Shown here: positions 1 to 6,513 of the stretch, in pieces
Numbering within the stretch: position 1 is the first letter of the stretch
Layout: the number at the start of each line of letters is the position of its first letter
From: Trebonia sp035571275
Lineage (GTDB): Bacteria; Actinomycetota; Actinomycetes; Streptosporangiales; Streptosporangiaceae
Direction: 5' to 3'
Length of the DNA: 8,322 nt
NCBI GenBank assembly: GCA_035571275.1
Contig: DATMKQ010000097.1
Span: forward strand, 1-8,322
Made by a program: the position numbers and the translations under genes
The notes under the pieces: generated by a model
Database searches by the model: none
The model's input: only the letters and a program-made list of their open reading frames with translations
What the model was told of the DNA's origin: nothing

Positions 1-1
1 C

Positions 2-1474
2 GAACTGCGGCGGCGGCTGTTCGCGCACATGCTCCGGCTCTCGGTCTCGTTCCACGAGGCATATACCTCGGGGCGGGTGATCTCCCGGCAGACCTCGGAC
101 GTGGAGGCTATCTCCGCACTGTTCGACGAGGGCCTCGACGCCTTGATCACGGCGGTGCTCACGCTGGTCCTCGTCGGGACGGGCATGCTGCTGCTGGACT
201 GGCGGCTGGGTCTCGTGGTGCTGTCCGGATTCATCCCGCTGGTGTGGCTGACACGCTGGTTCCGCCGCGGGTCGGAGATCGCGTACCGGCGCATCCGCGA
301 CGCGAACGCGCTGGTCATCGTGCATTTCGTGGAAACCTTCGGCGGGCTGCGGGCGGTGCAGGCGTTCCGCCGGGAGGAGCGCAACGCGGAGATCTTCGAC
401 GCCCTGTCCGAGGACTACGCGGCGGCGTCGAAGCGGTCCTCGCAGCTCAACGCGGTCTTCGCGCCGGGCATCGCGATGGTGGGCAACATCATCACCGGGG
501 TCGTGCTCTGCTACGGCGGCTACCTGGTGCTCGACGGGAACATGAAGATCGGCGTGCTCGCGTCGTTCCTGCTGTACCTGCAGCGGTTCTTCGACCCGCT
601 GCAGGACGTGTCGCAGTTCTACAACTCGTTCCAGGGCGCGGCCTCGGCGCTGGAGAAGCTGTCCGGGGTGCTCGAGGAGGAGCCGTCGGTCGCGGAGCCG
701 TCTGCTCCCGTGAAGCTCGGCGTTTCCGCGGAAACGCTCGGCGGCCGGCGGGTCACCTTCGCGGGCGTCCGGTTCGCTTACCGGAAGGAGATCGTGCTCC
801 CCGGGCTCGACCTGGACATCCCCGCCGGGCAGACGGTGGCGCTGGTCGGCGAGACCGGGGCGGGCAAGACCACGATCGCGCGGCTGCTCGCCCGGTTCTA
901 CGACCCGAACGAGGGCCAGGTGCTGCTCGACCGGGTGGACCTGCGGTCCCTTTCCGATGCGGAACTGCGCCGCGACATCGTGCTGATCACCCAGGAGTCG
1001 TTCCTGTTCGAGGGCTCCGTCGCGGAGAACATCAGGCTCGGCCGTCCGTCCGCTACCGATGCCGAGGTCGAGGCCGCGGCGCGGGCGATCGGCGCGCACG
1101 CGTTCATCGCGGCGCTGCCCGAAGGCTACGCGACCAAGGTCGGCAAGCGGGGCGGCAAGCTGTCGGCGGGCCAGCGGCAGCTGATCTCGTTCTGCCGGGC
1201 GTTCATCGCGGCGCCGTCCGTGCTGGTGCTCGACGAGGCGACCGCGCTGCTCGACATCCCGACCGAGCGAGTCGTCCAGTCCGCGCTGCGGACCGTCCTG
1301 GCCGGCCGGACCGCGCTGATCATCGCGCACCGGCTGTCCACGGTCGCGATCGCGGACCGGGTGCTGGTTTTGCGGGCGGGCGAGATCATCGAGGACGGCA
1401 CTCCGGCCGAACTCATGGACGGCACCGGCGAGTACGCCGACCTGCACGCCCGCTGGGCCGCCAGCCTCGCCTGA
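2..1474 (+). CDS. ABC transporter half-transporter (TMD-NBD fusion), 5'-truncated
   Basis: This is an exporter-type ABC protein with its membrane domain followed by its ATPase domain. The frame is open to the window's left edge (ELRRRLFAH precedes the first Met at 29), so the N-terminus and first membrane helices lie outside; 490 residues are visible. Hydrophobic segments appear around ALITAVLTLVLVGTGMLLL, LGLVVLSGFIPLVWL, MVGNIITGVVLCYGGYLVL and GVLASFLLYL. The ATPase has Walker A GETGAGKT (848-871), Q-loop Gln (992-994), signature LSAGQ (1160-1174), Walker B VLVLDE with the catalytic Glu (1220-1237) and the H-loop His (1328-1330), so it should be active. LSAGQ replaces LSGGQ and the D-loop reads ALLD rather than SALD. 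Such MsbA/multidrug-like actinobacterial half-transporters often pair with a second half-transporter encoded next door; any partner would lie upstream. Substrate unknown. Confidence 0.93.
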   Translation, partial: ELRRRLFAHMLRLSVSFHEAYTSGRVISRQTSDVEAISALFDEGLDALITAVLTLVLVGTGMLLLDWRLGLVVLSGFIPLVWLTRWFRRGSEIAYRRIRDANALVIVHFVETFGGLRAVQAFRREERNAEIFDALSEDYAAASKRSSQLNAVFAPGIAMVGNIITGVVLCYGGYLVLDGNMKIGVLASFLLYLQRFFDPLQDVSQFYNSFQGAASALEKLSGVLEEEPSVAEPSAPVKLGVSAETLGGRRVTFAGVRFAYRKEIVLPGLDLDIPAGQTVALVGETGAGKTTIARLLARFYDPNEGQVLLDRVDLRSLSDAELRRDIVLITQESFLFEGSVAENIRLGRPSATDAEVEAAARAIGAHAFIAALPEGYATKVGKRGGKLSAGQRQLISFCRAFIAAPSVLVLDEATALLDIPTERVVQSALRTVLAGRTALIIAHRLSTVAIADRVLVLRAGEIIEDGTPAELMDGTGEYADLHARWAASLA

Positions 1475-1484
1475 GGCTGGCGGC
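1457..1484 (+). terminator. GC-rich hairpin over the ABC transporter stop codon
   Basis: A perfect 12-bp inverted repeat (1457-1468 with 1473-1484; inner arms CCGCCAGCCTC and GAGGCTGGCGG) closes on a GCCT tetraloop. The TGA stop at 1472-1474 lies across the loop and 3' arm. No U-tract follows, which is common for actinobacterial intrinsic terminators. It separates the transporter from the lower-GC cassette downstream. The structure is seen directly; the terminator role is inferred. Confidence 0.65.
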
Positions 1485-1689
1485 TGCGATCCCAGTTGGC
1501 CCGGAGCCCAGGCCGGTGAAACAGGCGGCGTGCGAACTGGAAGCAACAATGCCGGCCTCGCGGCTAAGTGGAACCTCCGGCAATGACACTTGTTTGCCCC
1601 AATTTGTTGCCACTCGTCGCCAGTGTGACGGATGGGAAAGCCACTCGGGCACCCTTTCTATTGACGCCTTTGAATGCGAGATCGCCATC

Positions 1690-1718
1690 TTGTCACGCGG
1701 TTGGCAGCATGGTATAGG
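1690..1718 (+). promoter_or_regulatory. sigma70-like promoter of the two-gene cassette
   Basis: TTGTCA at 1690-1695 (five of six to consensus) and TATAGG at 1713-1718 (four of six) are separated by exactly 17 nt. Transcription would start near 1725 and leave a leader of about 45 nt. GGGGTGAT at 1756-1763 then lies five bases before the ATG at 1769 and matches the anti-Shine-Dalgarno sequence well. The rest of the gap 1475-1768 shows no convincing gene. The promoter lies within the lower-GC stretch and so probably travels with the cassette. Confidence 0.6.
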
Positions 1719-1768
1719 GGGTTCATAGCTTGGTCGTGGTTCCTTGCCGCATGATGGGGTGATCGCGC

Positions 1769-3295
1769 ATGGAAACCCACCCATTTACGCCACCGACTCC
1801 ACCACAAGGAAATAGCAACGGACACGCGAATTCGTCACATCAGCATCATCTGCACTATTATTCGCAGCGCGACAATGATCGTGAGACGACGCGGTATCTG
1901 TCTGCCGCGACGCAAGTCGATCTTGACTATGCGCAAAAAGTAGTGGCTAGGGTCGTTCATGAACCTTACCGGGCACTGGCTCCGGCGCATGGCGCGGATG
2001 TGACGGTGGTGGCGCGGTGGGCACTCGACTCACTGCATCGCATTGCACGCCGGAACGCTGCACTAACGATAACGCTCGCCGGAGGCATATTCTTCTCCTG
2101 GCTGTTCGGCGCTATGGTTCAAGCATCCGCCTGGATTGTCTTCGCTATCGTACTCGCCATGTTTGGGCTAGCGTTCTTCACTATAGCTTACGAATATTGG
2201 ACACGCTGGTATAGGATTCTCGCGGGGCAAATGCTGCGCGATGTGTTCGATCCAGAAAGAGCACCAGAGCCAGCTAAGGGAGGAGTGAAGCTGAGGCTAC
2301 AAGCAGCAGCCGAGAGGAAAGCTGGCAATCTCGTTGTATTTAGGGGCCAGGCAGCTTTTGCTGGGAGCGGAAACCGGATGGGGCAAGAGCACATAGTGAT
2401 CGATGTGAGTCGCGGCAAACAGACGGATGACGGCCTGTCAAGCGATCCTATCCCTTTCACCAATACGGACGTCCACGTCGCTATCGCAAAGGCAATAGAG
2501 AATATCGAATTGCCTGGCTTGAATGTCACGGAAAGAGTATTCGTTAACGGGAGGCATGTTCGTGACAATCGCGCACTGCAGCCTGACCCTATGGGGGCGC
2601 CATTCGCTTCGGTTAGTGACGAATTGCTCCGGAGCGCCGCCCAGCATCCGACTGCCGACGCGCGCGCCTATGTGTGCGCAGAGATTCACGGCTGGCAGGG
2701 ACAGCTTGTAGTCACAATGTTCGCGAGAGCGGTACACACAGGGGGTTGGCTCTACATTGAGTACAGTTTCTATCTGCTACCCCCTATTGACGCGGCATAT
2801 ACTAGAATTGATTCTCTATACAATGTGCCGCTCGCACAACGACTGCGAAGAACCTCAACCTGGAGCATCGTCAGGACTATCCCGTATCTGGTGTCGGCGC
2901 CGTTCTCGCTGGCTAGACAGGGCATTGAGACGCTTTCGTGGAACGCACATGAATCCGCACAGGGATACTTCATTCGCCGCGGCCAATCTTTTGATTACGG
3001 CGCGTTGCGCAGCATTAGGGAAGAAGCCTGCCGCCACCGCAATCGTCATTACTTCATAAATAGAGATATAACGATGTATGTTCTCCTCCTCCAGAAGAGC
3101 CTGCTGCGCGAAATAGGGAACTTTCTAAACGACCACAACATCGCTACAGCCGAGTTCGATGAACAGGCAAAGATCATCATCGACGCGAGTTACGAGAACT
3201 ACAGCGTGCATATAGGCACCGTTTCTAACTCAACCCTCGCTGTGGGCGACAAGGCAAAAGCAAGCGGTGGCGGAAACAAGGATCCCGCTGACTAG
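1769..3295 (+). CDS. Two-helix membrane protein with C-terminal beta motif; candidate effector
   Basis: No named family is recognised with certainty; the layout resembles uncharacterised actinobacterial proteins of about 500 aa. In the 508 residues I see a Pro/Asn-rich N-terminus with a His cluster (SHQHHLHYY, 23-31), a charged helical stretch (38-95), two adjacent membrane helices (about 98-118 and 121-141), a soluble alpha/beta region (about 170-350), a hydrophobic patch (PYLVSAPFSLA, 372-382), a helical segment (410-470) and a short tail (478-502). The tail IGTVSNSTLAVGDKAKA lines up without gaps with residues 8-24 of the next gene's product. Start: the ATG at 1769 has GGGGTGAT five bases upstream. 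The stop is 22 nt before the next start, so the two are probably co-transcribed. GC content and codon choice (ATA, AGA, AT-ending codons) differ from the flanks, suggesting transfer. A membrane effector is an inference; a structural or signalling protein is equally possible. Confidence 0.85.
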   Translation: METHPFTPPTPPQGNSNGHANSSHQHHLHYYSQRDNDRETTRYLSAATQVDLDYAQKVVARVVHEPYRALAPAHGADVTVVARWALDSLHRIARRNAALTITLAGGIFFSWLFGAMVQASAWIVFAIVLAMFGLAFFTIAYEYWTRWYRILAGQMLRDVFDPERAPEPAKGGVKLRLQAAAERKAGNLVVFRGQAAFAGSGNRMGQEHIVIDVSRGKQTDDGLSSDPIPFTNTDVHVAIAKAIENIELPGLNVTERVFVNGRHVRDNRALQPDPMGAPFASVSDELLRSAAQHPTADARAYVCAEIHGWQGQLVVTMFARAVHTGGWLYIEYSFYLLPPIDAAYTRIDSLYNVPLAQRLRRTSTWSIVRTIPYLVSAPFSLARQGIETLSWNAHESAQGYFIRRGQSFDYGALRSIREEACRHRNRHYFINRDITMYVLLLQKSLLREIGNFLNDHNIATAEFDEQAKIIIDASYENYSVHIGTVSNSTLAVGDKAKASGGGNKDPAD

Positions 3296-3317
3296 ATCGG
3301 CGATTGGAGCTAACTCA

Positions 3318-3671
3318 GTGAGCACTTATAACACACGCATCGAGAAGATCGAATCGTCAACCGTCGCGATCGGAGATAATGCCACGGCGGTAGGCGCGTC
3401 CGGCAGTCGGGACCGTGACGATATGGTGGAGACCCTGAGCGTGCTGCTCGGTATCGTCGGCAAGAATACCGGCCCGGCGGCCGATGAGGTGCTACGTCTG
3501 GCGCTTGACGCGAGACGCGAGATTAGCGTGGGCAAACCCGACAAAGAAGTTTTCCGGCGTTTGGTCGACGCCACGCGGAAAATGATGCAGAAGCTGGGAT
3601 CAAGCGTTATCGGGGCAGCCGAGCTCGCTGACGCGGTGGCCAAGATCAGCGAGGTGATCCGTCACCTGTGA
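3318..3671 (+). CDS. Small helical protein with N-terminal beta motif; candidate partner of upstream membrane protein
   Basis: Hypothetical protein of 117 aa. I chose GTG 3318 because GGAG (3306-3309) lies eight bases upstream and outside the preceding gene; a GTG at 3267 would add 17 residues, overlap the upstream gene and lacks a comparable site. Residues 4-28 hold the pattern IEKIESSTVAIGDNATA, matching the C-terminal tail of the upstream protein at 10 of 25 positions with the same spacing (7 of 11 in the core S-T-x-A-x-G-D-x-A-x-A). Residues 33-117 look all-helical, with amphipathic stretches (ADEVLRLALDARREI, KEVFRRLVDATRKMMQKL, ELADAVAKISEVIRHL). There are no membrane segments and no catalytic motif. 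Tail-to-head motif sharing between adjacent genes suggests that the proteins interact. One possible role is adaptor or regulator of the membrane protein; function unknown. Confidence 0.78.
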   Translation: MSTYNTRIEKIESSTVAIGDNATAVGASGSRDRDDMVETLSVLLGIVGKNTGPAADEVLRLALDARREISVGKPDKEVFRRLVDATRKMMQKLGSSVIGAAELADAVAKISEVIRHL

Positions 3672-3681
3672 GTCCCTAGCT

Positions 3682-3718
3682 GCGGCTTCGCCGCTCGCCG
3701 GGTCGTACGGCCAGTACG
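3682..3718 (+). terminator. Two small hairpins after the cassette; possible terminator
   Basis: GCGGC-TTC-GCCGC (3682-3694) and CGTAC-GGCCA-GTACG (3704-3718) are consecutive 5-bp hairpins just after the 117-aa gene, in the gap between convergent genes. Neither has a U-tract and both are short, so termination here is only a suggestion. Confidence 0.3.
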
Positions 3719-3769
3719 CCAGCGGCGATGTCGACTGCCGACCCTTACCGGCTACAGTCGCGTCGTCCT

Positions 3770-3781
3770 GGGACCGGTCCC
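3770..3781. repeat. 12-bp perfect palindrome GGGACCGGTCCC
   Basis: A perfect palindrome lies in the 126-bp gap between the convergent 117-aa gene and the tetR-like gene, 17 bp beyond the latter's stop. It could form only a short tetraloop hairpin as RNA. It could be part of a bidirectional terminator, a protein site or chance. Confidence 0.35.
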
Positions 3782-3797
3782 GAAAGTCAGCCAGCAG

Positions 3798-4457
3798 CTA
3801 GGGTTCCATGAGGCGGCGGAGAACCTTGGCGAAGAGGTCGTCGGGGACGCTGGCGGGGTCGATGGAGCGGCGGCGGGACAGGCCCTGAAAGAGCGCCAGC
3901 GCGATGGTGGTCATCTCCTCGGGAACGATGCCGGGCGGGGTGCCCGCGCGCTCCATCGCGGCGGCGAAAACCGGGGTCAGCCCTTCGATCTGCTCACGCA
4001 GCTTCTCCGCCAGCACGGCCATCCCGTCGGCGTTGCGGAGCGCGTAGAGCCAGAACTCCCCCGCCAGCGGCCCCGACTCGGCACGCCTGTCGGCGCGTCT
4101 GAGCAAGAGACGGGCGAGCACCGCGTATGGATCAGCGGTGCCGTCGGCCGGCGTCACTGGATTCTCAGGGTCCGGCTCAACGCCGGCGAACACCTCGGTG
4201 ACCGTGTCCACCCAGCCGGCGTTCCGCCGCGACCAGCCGCTCCCGATGAGCTCGAGGAAGAGCTTGTCCTTGTTGCCGAAGTGGTAGTAGACCGCCCCGG
4301 TGGTATAGCCCGCGCGGTCGGCGATCTCCTCGAGGGAGGCACCGGCGAACCCCTTCTCCGCGAACACCTCCGCGGCGGCCGCGAGGAGCTGCCGGCGGGT
4401 CTGCTCGCGTGACTCGGCCTGGGTCAGCCGCTTGCGGCGAACTGGTTCGGACTCCAC
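3798..4457 (-). CDS. TetR/AcrR-family transcriptional repressor
   Basis: The 219-aa length is normal for the family. Residues 17-70 form the DNA-binding domain: helix 1 REQTRRQLLAAAAEVFAEKG, then the HTH SLEEIADRAGYTTGAVYYHF (41-60), followed by the usual NKDKLFLEL. The remainder is the variable helical ligand-binding and dimerisation domain, which gives no clue to the ligand. The start is GTG at 4457; the codon before it is TAG, so no longer start exists in this frame. No Shine-Dalgarno is visible, and a TAAGAT box seven bases upstream suggests a leaderless transcript. It is divergent from the DUF3089 lipoprotein gene, 30 bp away, which fits a local repressor controlling itself and that gene (inferred). 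Confidence 0.93.
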   Translation of the reverse strand: MESEPVRRKRLTQAESREQTRRQLLAAAAEVFAEKGFAGASLEEIADRAGYTTGAVYYHFGNKDKLFLELIGSGWSRRNAGWVDTVTEVFAGVEPDPENPVTPADGTADPYAVLARLLLRRADRRAESGPLAGEFWLYALRNADGMAVLAEKLREQIEGLTPVFAAAMERAGTPPGIVPEEMTTIALALFQGLSRRRSIDPASVPDDLFAKVLRRLMEP

Positions 4458-4458
4458 C

Positions 4459-4474
4459 TAGAGAATCTTATCTA
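4459..4474. promoter_or_regulatory. Candidate TetR operator (imperfect 16-bp palindrome)
   Basis: TAGAGAATCTTATCTA matches its own reverse complement at 12 of 16 positions, with perfect outer TAGA/TCTA arms. It lies in the 30-bp divergent gap and covers the putative -10 box of the repressor gene. Position and symmetry fit autoregulation; binding is inferred. Confidence 0.45.
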
Positions 4475-4494
4475 CATTGACTAGCCTATGTTCA
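4465..4494 (-). promoter_or_regulatory. Candidate leaderless promoter of the tetR-like gene
   Basis: Read on the minus strand, TGAACA (4494-4489) and TAAGAT (4470-4465) are 18 nt apart. The start GTG at 4457 falls at the expected +1, seven bases beyond the -10 box. Each hexamer matches consensus at four of six positions. A separate TTGACT at 4477-4482 on the plus strand may serve the divergent lipoprotein gene, but I see no good -10 partner for it. Confidence 0.4.
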
Positions 4495-5675
4495 TGCGGT
4501 ACTCCATGAAGATTTGGCAGCGCAGGCACCTCTCCAGGATGGCTTCGCCCGCGCTGTTCGCCGCGGTGCTGGCCGCGGTGGCGCTGGCCGGGGCTGGGCT
4601 TGCGGGGTGCGGGCCATCGCACGCGGCACCGTCGGACGCCGGCGGAACGGTGTGGCTCTGCCTGCCAGGAACGTCCGACGACCCGTGCACGCAGTCCCAG
4701 GCCACGACGGTCGTCACCAGCGCCGGCGGCACATCAGTGGTCACGCCGAAACCTGCCGGGTCCAGCCCCTTCGACTGCTTCTACGTGTACGGGACCGCTT
4801 CGACGGAGACGTCGGTGAACGCCGACCTGAAGCGTCAGCCGGCGGAGACCGACGCGGCGATCGCGGGGGCGTCGCCGTTCTCTCCGTTCTGCCGGGTCTA
4901 CGCCCCGATCTACCGGCAGGTGACGGTTACCGATCTCGAGGCACACCCCGATCTCGACTTCGGCACGGCGGAGACCGTCACCGCCTACGACTCGATCAAG
5001 TCAGGGTTCGAGGACTTCCTCGCCAGCAGTGGGAACCGGCCGTTCATCCTGATCGGGGACTCGCAGGGCGCCGCGATGGTCAACTTGCTGCTCGCGCGGA
5101 TCGTGGACGGCGACGCGGCGCTGCGCGGCAGGCTCGTCGCCGCCATCATCCTGGGCGGGAACGTCGAGGTACCGCCGGGTCAGCTCACCGGCGGCACGTT
5201 CCAGCACATCCCGCTCTGTGACCGGGCCGGCCAAGACGGCTGCGTGATCGCCTACTCGAGCTTCCCGTCGGTCCCGCCCGCCGGCTCACTGTTCGGCAGG
5301 CCCGGGCAGGGCGTGTCGCTCCAGTCGGCCCAGACCCAGAAGTCCGGGCTCCAGGTTGCCTGCGTGAACCCGGCCGCGCTCGCCTCCGGCGGCCCCACGG
5401 CGCTTGACTCCGTCTTCCCGACTGAAGGCAAGCTCTCGACCCCGTGGGTCGCCTTCCCGGACCGGTATACCGCGCGCTGCGAGGACACCGACGGCGCGTC
5501 CTGGCTCGACGTCACCCCGACGGGGATTACCGGCGATCCACGGCCGCTGTCCGCCACCGAGGACCTCGGCCCGCTGTACGGATACCACGTCTTCGACCTG
5601 ATGCTCGCCCAGGGCAACCTAACAGCCGACGTCGCCGCCGCCGAGCACACCTGGACCACGGCCCACCCTGCCTGA
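4488..5675 (+). CDS. Secreted DUF3089 alpha/beta-hydrolase lipoprotein
   Basis: A 395-aa protein with a basic N-terminus, a hydrophobic stretch (about 21-38) and the lipobox LAGC with Cys41, so it is predicted to be exported and lipid-anchored. The mature part has the DUF3089 hallmarks: WLCLPG (56-61), DPC (65-67), FYVYGT (98-103), CRVYAPIYRQ (135-144), a nucleophile elbow GDSQGA with candidate catalytic Ser192, and a C-terminal LYGYHVFDL with candidate catalytic His367. Asp341 is a possible acid residue. The family's usual elbow is GHSQG; here His is Asp. Eight further cysteines suggest disulfides outside the membrane. The members are thought to be lipases or esterases, but the substrate is unknown. 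Start is uncertain: ATG at 4488, 4494, 4506 or 4539 all keep a signal peptide and none has a clear ribosome site. It is probably regulated by the divergent TetR protein. Confidence 0.9.
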   Translation: MFMRYSMKIWQRRHLSRMASPALFAAVLAAVALAGAGLAGCGPSHAAPSDAGGTVWLCLPGTSDDPCTQSQATTVVTSAGGTSVVTPKPAGSSPFDCFYVYGTASTETSVNADLKRQPAETDAAIAGASPFSPFCRVYAPIYRQVTVTDLEAHPDLDFGTAETVTAYDSIKSGFEDFLASSGNRPFILIGDSQGAAMVNLLLARIVDGDAALRGRLVAAIILGGNVEVPPGQLTGGTFQHIPLCDRAGQDGCVIAYSSFPSVPPAGSLFGRPGQGVSLQSAQTQKSGLQVACVNPAALASGGPTALDSVFPTEGKLSTPWVAFPDRYTARCEDTDGASWLDVTPTGITGDPRPLSATEDLGPLYGYHVFDLMLAQGNLTADVAAAEHTWTTAHPA

Positions 5676-5722
5676 CGCGTGAACCCCGCCCCCGGAGCCG
5701 GCTGAGCATCGTTGAACCGACC

Positions 5723-5738
5723 GTCAGCATATGTTGAC
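5723..5738. promoter_or_regulatory. Operator copy 1 (GTCAGCATATGTTGAC)
   Basis: This 16-bp palindrome matches its reverse complement at 14 of 16 positions, and adding C5722/G5739 extends it to 18 bp. It shares an 11-bp direct repeat (CCGTCAGCATA) with copy 2, centre to centre 28 bp. It overlaps TTGACG, the apparent -35 box of the Clp_N operon, so a bound protein should block RNA polymerase. The likeliest binder is the small HTH protein of the same operon (inferred). Confidence 0.65.
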
Positions 5739-5761
5739 GCCGAAACACCCGTCAGCATAAG
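5734..5761 (+). promoter_or_regulatory. Leaderless promoter of the Clp_N operon
   Basis: TTGACG (5734-5739, five of six) and CATAAG (5756-5761, four of six) are 16 nt apart. Eight bases separate the -10 box from the ATG at 5770, which would be at or next to +1. No Shine-Dalgarno precedes the ATG, consistent with a leaderless mRNA. Confidence 0.5.
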
Positions 5762-5766
5762 CTGAC
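5751..5766. promoter_or_regulatory. Operator copy 2 (GTCAGCATAAGCTGAC)
   Basis: The second copy is also a 14-of-16 palindrome. It covers the apparent -10 box and ends three bases before the ATG at 5770. With copy 1 it gives two equally oriented sites over one promoter, typical of cooperative repression. Confidence 0.65.
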
Positions 5767-5769
5767 AAC

Positions 5770-6513
5770 ATGGACAGCGCGAAGCGCCGCCAGCCCGCTC
5801 CAGGTGGCCCTGCTCCGGCCGGACCTGCCGCCGGGCAAGGCCTGGGCGCGGCCGTACGGCGGCTGACCCCGGAGGCGCGAGCCATACCGCGCACCGCGTT
5901 CCAGCACGCCATCAGGCTCGGCCACCCTTACGTGGGCGGGGAGCACCTGCTGCTCGCCCTGGCCGGCGCCGACGACCCCGCCGCCGCGGTGCTGCGCCAG
6001 CACGGGGTCACGCCCGGGCGCGTCGAGGAAGAGGTGCTCACGCTGTGGGCCGACGGGCTCTTCGGCGACTTGGACAGGAGCGCCCTCGCCGCGATCGGCG
6101 TCGACGTCGACGCGGTCCGCGTGCGGGTGACCGGCGGGTTCGACGCCGACACGCTGCGGCGGGCCGGGCAGCGAGCGCGGCGCGGCAAGCACGCGGGCGG
6201 CTGGCGGGACCCGTGGTGGGATCCGCGCCCGCGGAGGATCGGGCCCGGCATGCACATCAACGGGGTGTACCTGCCGCACTCGCTAGATTTCGGCCAGTGC
6301 CTGCGGTACGCGCACCTGGAAGAGCAGGGTCGCCGCGATACCGGGATCGGCGTCGTCCACTTGGCGCTCGGCGTGCTGTCGGTAACCGACGGCCTGGTAC
6401 CGCCGGTCCTCGCCGCGATCGGCGTATCACCGCAAGCGCTGCGCTCGGCCCTCGCGGCCATTGCGGCCATCGCCAACGGGGAAGCGCCTGATGAGGGGAC
6501 GACATGGACGTGA
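5770..6513 (+). CDS. Clp_N-domain-only protein, copy 1
   Basis: A 247-aa protein with the substrate/adaptor-binding N-domain of ClpC/ClpA-type unfoldases but no AAA+ module (no Walker motifs). After a Pro/Ala-rich leader (1-30), the first repeat begins LTPEARAIPRTAF and includes GHPYVGGEHLLLALAG (51-66) and GVTPGRVEEEV (79-89). A further Clp_N-like piece follows (DLDRSALAAIGVDVDAVRVRV, 100-120), then an Arg/Trp/Pro-rich linker (135-160) and a second, more divergent repeat (175-228). Such proteins cannot unfold substrates; known examples bind ligands or modulate Clp machines. The HTH gene starts inside its last codons (10-nt overlap), implying translational coupling. The start lies three bases after operator 2 and is probably leaderless. 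Homologue of the protein at 6787-7443. A regulator, decoy or adaptor role is inferred. Confidence 0.85.
   Translation: MDSAKRRQPAPGGPAPAGPAAGQGLGAAVRRLTPEARAIPRTAFQHAIRLGHPYVGGEHLLLALAGADDPAAAVLRQHGVTPGRVEEEVLTLWADGLFGDLDRSALAAIGVDVDAVRVRVTGGFDADTLRRAGQRARRGKHAGGWRDPWWDPRPRRIGPGMHINGVYLPHSLDFGQCLRYAHLEEQGRRDTGIGVVHLALGVLSVTDGLVPPVLAAIGVSPQALRSALAAIAAIANGEAPDEGTTWT

Noticed and set aside
1549..1728. Possible 59-aa plus-strand gene (MPASRLSGTSGNDT...) with GGAAG five bases upstream
   Set aside because: It overlaps the good promoter at 1690-1718, has no recognisable family and no strong codon bias; the frame is open mainly as the tail of a shadow of the ABC gene.
3267..3317. Upstream GTG start for the 117-aa protein
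   Set aside because: It lies within the preceding gene without a ribosome site, whereas GTG 3318 has GGAG at ideal spacing and begins right before the conserved motif.
3672..3797. Attachment-site repeat flanking the low-GC cassette
   Set aside because: Comparison by eye of the region after 1475 with the region before 3797 showed only short GC-rich matches such as GCTGCG, which are expected by chance.
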